Positions 22,275 to 25,751 of a stretch of 25,751 nt of DNA are shown piece by piece. A program made the translations under genes and the position numbers. The notes beneath the pieces were generated by a model that was given only the letters and a program-made list of their open reading frames with translations, did no database searches and was not told the DNA's origin. The DNA comes from CAYXWM01 sp964468805 (GTDB lineage: Bacteria; Bacillota; Clostridia; Lachnospirales; WRBF01), in assembly GCA_964468805.1 (NCBI GenBank), contig CAYXWM010000045.1, positions 1 to 25,751 of the forward strand, given 5' to 3'. The stretch's first letter is position 1. Each line of letters opens with the position of its first letter.

Positions 22275-23774
22275 ATGAATCGGAATATAAAACTGAGAGT
22301 TGCGGGCGTAGAAAAGTCGTTTCCCGGGGTTAAGGCATTGGATAAGATTGACTTTGCCGTAAGAAAAGGTACGGTACACGTACTTTGCGGTGAAAACGGT
22401 GCCGGTAAATCTACTTTGATGAAAATTATCAACGGAATTTATCAACCGGACGCCGGGCAAATTTTTATAGACGAAAAGCCGGCGCGTGTCAATAATCCCA
22501 TTCAAGCTCGAAATCTGGGTATCTCCATGATTTTTCAGGAACTAAACTATGTACCGGAAATGACTGTAGAGGAAAATCTCTTTTTGGGAAACCTTCCCGT
22601 AACGAAATCCGGCAGAGTTGATTGGAAACAGGTCAGAGAGCGTACTCTGGATTTATTACGAAAAGAAAACCTGAATTATCCACCGGATTTACAATTAAAG
22701 TATCTAACCGTCTCCGACATACAAATGCTGGAAATAATTAAAGCTATTTCTCACAAGAGCGATATTATTATAATGGATGAACCCACTTCAGCCATTACTC
22801 AACGTGAGGTAGAATTTCTCTTTGAAAAAATTCGCTCTCTTAAAGAAAGAGGCGTAAGTATAATATACATATCCCACAAGTTGGACGAAGTATTTAGAAT
22901 TGCCGACGACATTACCATTCTTCGAGACGGAACGGTTGTAGAGAGCCATCCGGCAGAAGAATTGGACATAGAAACCGTAATCTCTCTTATGGTAGGCAGA
23001 AAGCTGGAAAATACCTATCCTAAAGAAGAAATTTCAATAGGGGAAAAAATGTTGGAAGTATCCCAACTTTCCGGAAAAGGATTTTCAGATATAAGTTTTC
23101 ATGTTAAAAAGGGCGAAATTTTAGGGTTTGCAGGCCTAATGGGTGCCGGAAGAACGGAAGTTATGCGAAGTCTTTTCGGGCTTGATCCTATGGACCGAGG
23201 CAAAGTTACCTTAAAAGGTAAGCAGGTAAACATTAAAAAAGTAAAAGACAGCATAAAAAACGGCATGGTTATGCTTTCCGAGGACAGACGCCGTTACGGA
23301 ATTATTCCCATGAGAAGCGTTAAGGAAAACTGCACCGTTTCAAGCCTTGAGCAGATATTTTATGGCGGTAGGCTTCATGCCAAAAAAGAAATATCCATGG
23401 TAAGAAAATTATTCGATCGTATGCGTGTTAAAACGCCCGGTTTGGATACACCCATTCAATCACTGTCCGGCGGAAATCAGCAAAAGGTGTTGCTGGCAAA
23501 ATGGATTAATCGTAACCCCGATGTAATGATATTGGACGAACCCACCAGGGGCATAGACGTAGGTGCAAAATTTGAAATATATAAGCTTATGTCAGAGCTT
23601 GCCAAGGACAATAGGGCAATTATTATGGTTTCTTCAGAATTGCCGGAGTTGTTGGGGATGTGTGACAGAATCTACGTAATGCATAAGGGAGAAATTACCG
23701 GCGAACTGAGACGAGATGAGTTCAGCCAGGAATTAATAATGAAATATGCCACCGGCACCATGACAACAAATTAA
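22275..23774 (+). CDS. Sugar ABC transporter ATP-binding protein (RbsA/MglA type)
   Basis: This is the cytoplasmic ATPase of a monosaccharide importer, 499 residues with two fused nucleotide-binding domains. The first domain has Walker A GENGAGKST (residues 39-47), a signature region LTVSDIQMLEIIKA near 141, and Walker B IIIMDEPTSAIT. The second has the degenerate Walker A GLMGAGRTEV usual for this family, the signature LSGGNQQKVLLAKW near 397, and Walker B VMILDEPTRGIDVGAK. The ATG follows AAGGAGG. The permease gene starts about 100 bp downstream. The substrate is a sugar of the ribose/galactose/xylose group and cannot be narrowed. Confidence 0.95.
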   Translation: MNRNIKLRVAGVEKSFPGVKALDKIDFAVRKGTVHVLCGENGAGKSTLMKIINGIYQPDAGQIFIDEKPARVNNPIQARNLGISMIFQELNYVPEMTVEENLFLGNLPVTKSGRVDWKQVRERTLDLLRKENLNYPPDLQLKYLTVSDIQMLEIIKAISHKSDIIIMDEPTSAITQREVEFLFEKIRSLKERGVSIIYISHKLDEVFRIADDITILRDGTVVESHPAEELDIETVISLMVGRKLENTYPKEEISIGEKMLEVSQLSGKGFSDISFHVKKGEILGFAGLMGAGRTEVMRSLFGLDPMDRGKVTLKGKQVNIKKVKDSIKNGMVMLSEDRRRYGIIPMRSVKENCTVSSLEQIFYGGRLHAKKEISMVRKLFDRMRVKTPGLDTPIQSLSGGNQQKVLLAKWINRNPDVMILDEPTRGIDVGAKFEIYKLMSELAKDNRAIIMVSSELPELLGMCDRIYVMHKGEITGELRRDEFSQELIMKYATGTMTTN

Positions 23775-23882
23775 ACAAGATAAAAATCTTAGGTTGCATA
23801 AAATACTAAGTTACGTATGCTCTATAAAAATTTGTAAATTTACACCCTATCTATCAGACAAAACTAAACCGAGGTGATTTCC

Positions 23883-24890
23883 ATTAACACTACAATAAAT
23901 CGTTTATCGGAAACCATGAAAAAATACAGCATATTCATTGTGCTTGTTGTTTTATTTATTATTTGCTGTTTTATAAACAAAAACTTTTTGACGATTGAAA
24001 ACCTTATTAATATTTCAAGGCAGTTATCCGTAACCACCATTCTGGCATTCGGAGCCACAATTTTGATAATAAGCGGTATGTTAGATCTTTCCGCGGGTTC
24101 TGTACTTGCCCTGTCGGGAGTATTTTCGGTTTTTATTTATAAGGCAACAGATAACCTGATTTTGGCTTTCTTTGCCGGAATAATTGTGGCGGTTATATGT
24201 AATGTTTTAAACGCTATGATGGTTACCACCTTTAAAGCACCGCCCTTTATCGCTACTCTGGCTATGTTAACTGTGGCAAGAGGTGTGGCATTGCATTTTA
24301 CCGACGGGCAAAATATCTATCAAATCGGGGATTATGTTACCTTCGGTCAAGGGTATACCCTTGGAATACCCACTCCGGTTGTATTCTTGGCTGTGGTATT
24401 TGCAATAACTTGGTATACCTTAAAGCATACTCGCTTCGGTCGTTCCCTTTATGCAATAGGCGGTAATGAAGAAGCGGCTGTGGCATCAGGCATAAACGTA
24501 GGCAAAAATAAGTATATGGCTTACATATTTAACGGCATTTTGGTTGGTATTGCAGGCGTTTTGTTTATGAGCCGTGTTAACGCGGGTTTGCCAAACGGAG
24601 CCATTGGCTTCGAATTTACAGCTTTAACCGCCGCAATTATAGGCGGAACAAGCTTTTCCGGCGGTGTCGGTACTGCCCTGGGAACCTTGGCAGGTGCTTT
24701 CATCGTAGGTTTCCTTGACAATATCATGAATCTTATGGGCGTAAATTCATATATGCAGTCCATCGTACGCGGTTCAATAATTGCTCTTGCCGTTATTTAC
24801 GACATTTGGGCTAAAAACAGAAAATCCAAAGCCAATCAAATTAAAACCAAATCCGAAAAGCCTGAAGAAGCAAAAACGGTTAGAGTTTAA
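23883..24890 (+). CDS. Sugar ABC transporter permease (RbsC type)
   Basis: This is an integral membrane permease of the BPD_transp_2 family, about 335 residues with 8-10 spans (IFIVLVVLFIICCFI, TTILAFGATILIISGMLDLS, LILAFFAGIIVAVICNVLNA and others). The family segment AGSVLALSG and the coupling-loop region RFGRSLYAIGGNEEAAVASG are present, as is the glycine-rich AAIIGGTSFSGGVGTALGT. The C-terminus is a short Lys-rich tail. The start is unclear. GAGGTGA at 23871-23877 is an ideal ribosome site, and 5 bases later stands ATT (23883), a rare start codon. GTG at 23874 lies inside that site, and ATG at 23916 has only weak support. It works with the upstream ATPase and the downstream binding protein. 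Confidence 0.92.
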   Translation: MNTTINRLSETMKKYSIFIVLVVLFIICCFINKNFLTIENLINISRQLSVTTILAFGATILIISGMLDLSAGSVLALSGVFSVFIYKATDNLILAFFAGIIVAVICNVLNAMMVTTFKAPPFIATLAMLTVARGVALHFTDGQNIYQIGDYVTFGQGYTLGIPTPVVFLAVVFAITWYTLKHTRFGRSLYAIGGNEEAAVASGINVGKNKYMAYIFNGILVGIAGVLFMSRVNAGLPNGAIGFEFTALTAAIIGGTSFSGGVGTALGTLAGAFIVGFLDNIMNLMGVNSYMQSIVRGSIIALAVIYDIWAKNRKSKANQIKTKSEKPEEAKTVRV

Positions 24891-25198
24891 AAACTAAGGC
24901 TGAACTACTTCTCCATAATAATTTCTTATACATATTTATTTTTTCATACAATAGGTTATAATGGTTACCGTATGTATTTTTTGGGACTTATAAATTGGAT
25001 TAAGTCATTACTTGTGTATACAGTTTTTAAGATTGTATATTTATTAAAAGGTTACAAAGGACAGTTTTTAAGTTAATTTCAATACATATTTATTAAACTT
25101 CCGTTATTGTAAGTTTTCTGCTTATTTTGTATTAGACCGCGAGATTGCAGAAAGTTGCGTTTATGCGGTTTAAAATAAAAATTGAAAGGAAGTAACAT
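24891..25198 (+). promoter_or_regulatory. Leader region of the binding-protein gene
   Basis: This 308-bp gap has no gene. It contains two imperfect direct repeats that share TAATTTC and TACATATTTATT (24919-24940 and 25074-25094), and an exact 12-mer ACAGTTTTTAAG at 25020-25031 and 25061-25072. A possible promoter has TATAAT at 24956-24961 with a poor -35 box. Just before the gene, ACCGC/GCGGT (25136-25169) can form a hairpin that might stabilise the mRNA. No strong terminator follows the permease. Confidence 0.4.
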
Positions 25199-25751
25199 AT
25201 GAAAAAAATACTGTCTTCAATTTCTGCACTTTTAATGACTATGGTTTTGCTGGCTGCCTGTTCAGCTCCCGCTCAACCGTCGGCTTCTCCGGAGCAAAGC
25301 CCCGCTGCTCCAACAGCTAACGCAAATGACGGTCAAAACGCCGGCGACAATCAAGAGGCAGACAAAACTTACAGAGTAGCTTACGTTGCCAGAGCTCAAG
25401 CGGACTCTTTTGCCGCTTGGTTGGCTAATGCAATTAAAGCCGAAGCCGAAAAGTATCCCAACATCACTCTTGACGTTTTTGACGGCGAAGCCAATGACGA
25501 AAAAGAAAATACTCTTATTGAAAACTGCATCACCAACAAATATGATGCTATTATCGTTCAACCCAACAACGGCGAAGCTCAACGTCCTTATGTAGAAAAA
25601 ATCGTTCAAGCCGGAATCATCGCCATTACCACCAACGCTCGTATTTCAGGCATTGACGGTTCTTCTTCCGTAGACGCCGACCCTTATCAACAAGCTAAAG
25701 TAAACTGTGACTTGGCATTAACTCAAGTTCCTCAAAACGCTAAAGTTGTAG
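25199..25751 (+). CDS. Sugar ABC transporter substrate-binding lipoprotein, 3' end cut
   Basis: This is an extracellular sugar-binding protein of the Peripla_BP_4 (RbsB-like) family. The first 184 codons are seen, then the window ends. The N-terminus is a lipoprotein signal (KKILSSISALLMTMVLLAAC, lipidated Cys21), then a Ala/Pro/Ser/Asn-rich spacer to about residue 58. The binding domain begins YRVAYVARAQADSFAAWLAN and continues with LDVFDGEANDEKENTLIENC and YDAIIVQPNN, the usual first-lobe pattern. The ATG at 25199 follows AAAGGAAG. It is the third gene of the ABC set and may have its own promoter in the 308-bp gap. The codons here are rich in Ala and Asn, as expected for a highly expressed surface protein. 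Confidence 0.92.
   Translation, partial: MKKILSSISALLMTMVLLAACSAPAQPSASPEQSPAAPTANANDGQNAGDNQEADKTYRVAYVARAQADSFAAWLANAIKAEAEKYPNITLDVFDGEANDEKENTLIENCITNKYDAIIVQPNNGEAQRPYVEKIVQAGIIAITTNARISGIDGSSSVDADPYQQAKVNCDLALTQVPQNAKVV

Noticed and set aside
1..25751. CRISPR array, tRNA/rRNA genes, prophage, intact insertion sequence or toxin-antitoxin pair
   Set aside because: No regular spacer-repeat pattern, no cloverleaf or rRNA-like sequence, and no transposase, integrase or toxin-like protein was found.

Overview
This 25.75 kb window looks like chromosome of a low-GC, endospore-forming member of the Clostridia. The reasons are the AT-rich intergenic DNA, strong AGGAGG-type ribosome sites, several TTG/GTG starts, a cotJABC spore-coat operon, copper-amine-oxidase-N and BspA-like surface modules, and catabolite-type operators. 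No genus can be named. It is an ordinary metabolic region by gene content, with one unusual secreted protein. I see no phage, intact insertion sequence, CRISPR array, tRNA or rRNA.

Layout. (1) 1-2100: the 5' end of eutH on the minus strand, a divergent DeoR regulator, and a decayed gene fragment. (2) 2107-11508, minus strand: nine co-directional genes for uronate use. In transcription order they are tctC, tctB, tctA (tripartite tricarboxylate-type transporter), a Gfo/Idh oxidoreductase, uxaC, uxuA, an SDR-type uxuB, eda and kdgK. The catabolic genes give the complete route from D-glucuronate to pyruvate and glyceraldehyde-3-phosphate. The galacturonate-specific genes uxaB and uxaA are absent. 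Several genes overlap or abut, and two strong hairpins sit between cistrons (tctC/tctB and uxaC/uxuA). (3) 11739-12791: a LacI-family regulator just upstream on the same strand. (4) 13144-18585, plus strand: a second Gfo/Idh protein and a 1331-residue secreted protein. The latter joins an acidic linker, BspA-like leucine-rich repeats, a xylose-isomerase-like TIM barrel, a Pro/Thr linker and a copper-amine-oxidase-N-like end. Copies of the 12-bp palindrome GTAAACGTTTAC mark this block. (5) 18897-20002, minus strand: cotJA-cotJB-cotJC. (6) 20523-25751, plus strand: a ROK regulator, a sugar ABC ATPase, a permease and a lipoprotein binding protein cut by the window end.

How it fits together. The LacI protein probably senses a uronate-derived signal and acts on the palindromes around 12916-14566, so the surface protein and second oxidoreductase probably belong to the uronate programme. 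A Gfo/Idh oxidoreductase beside a xylose-isomerase-like TIM barrel recalls oxidative (3-keto) glycoside cleavage systems. Here, however, the barrel is exported and built into a modular surface protein, and that is the most novel feature of the window. The ROK/ABC locus is a separate sugar uptake system with its own catabolite-response site.
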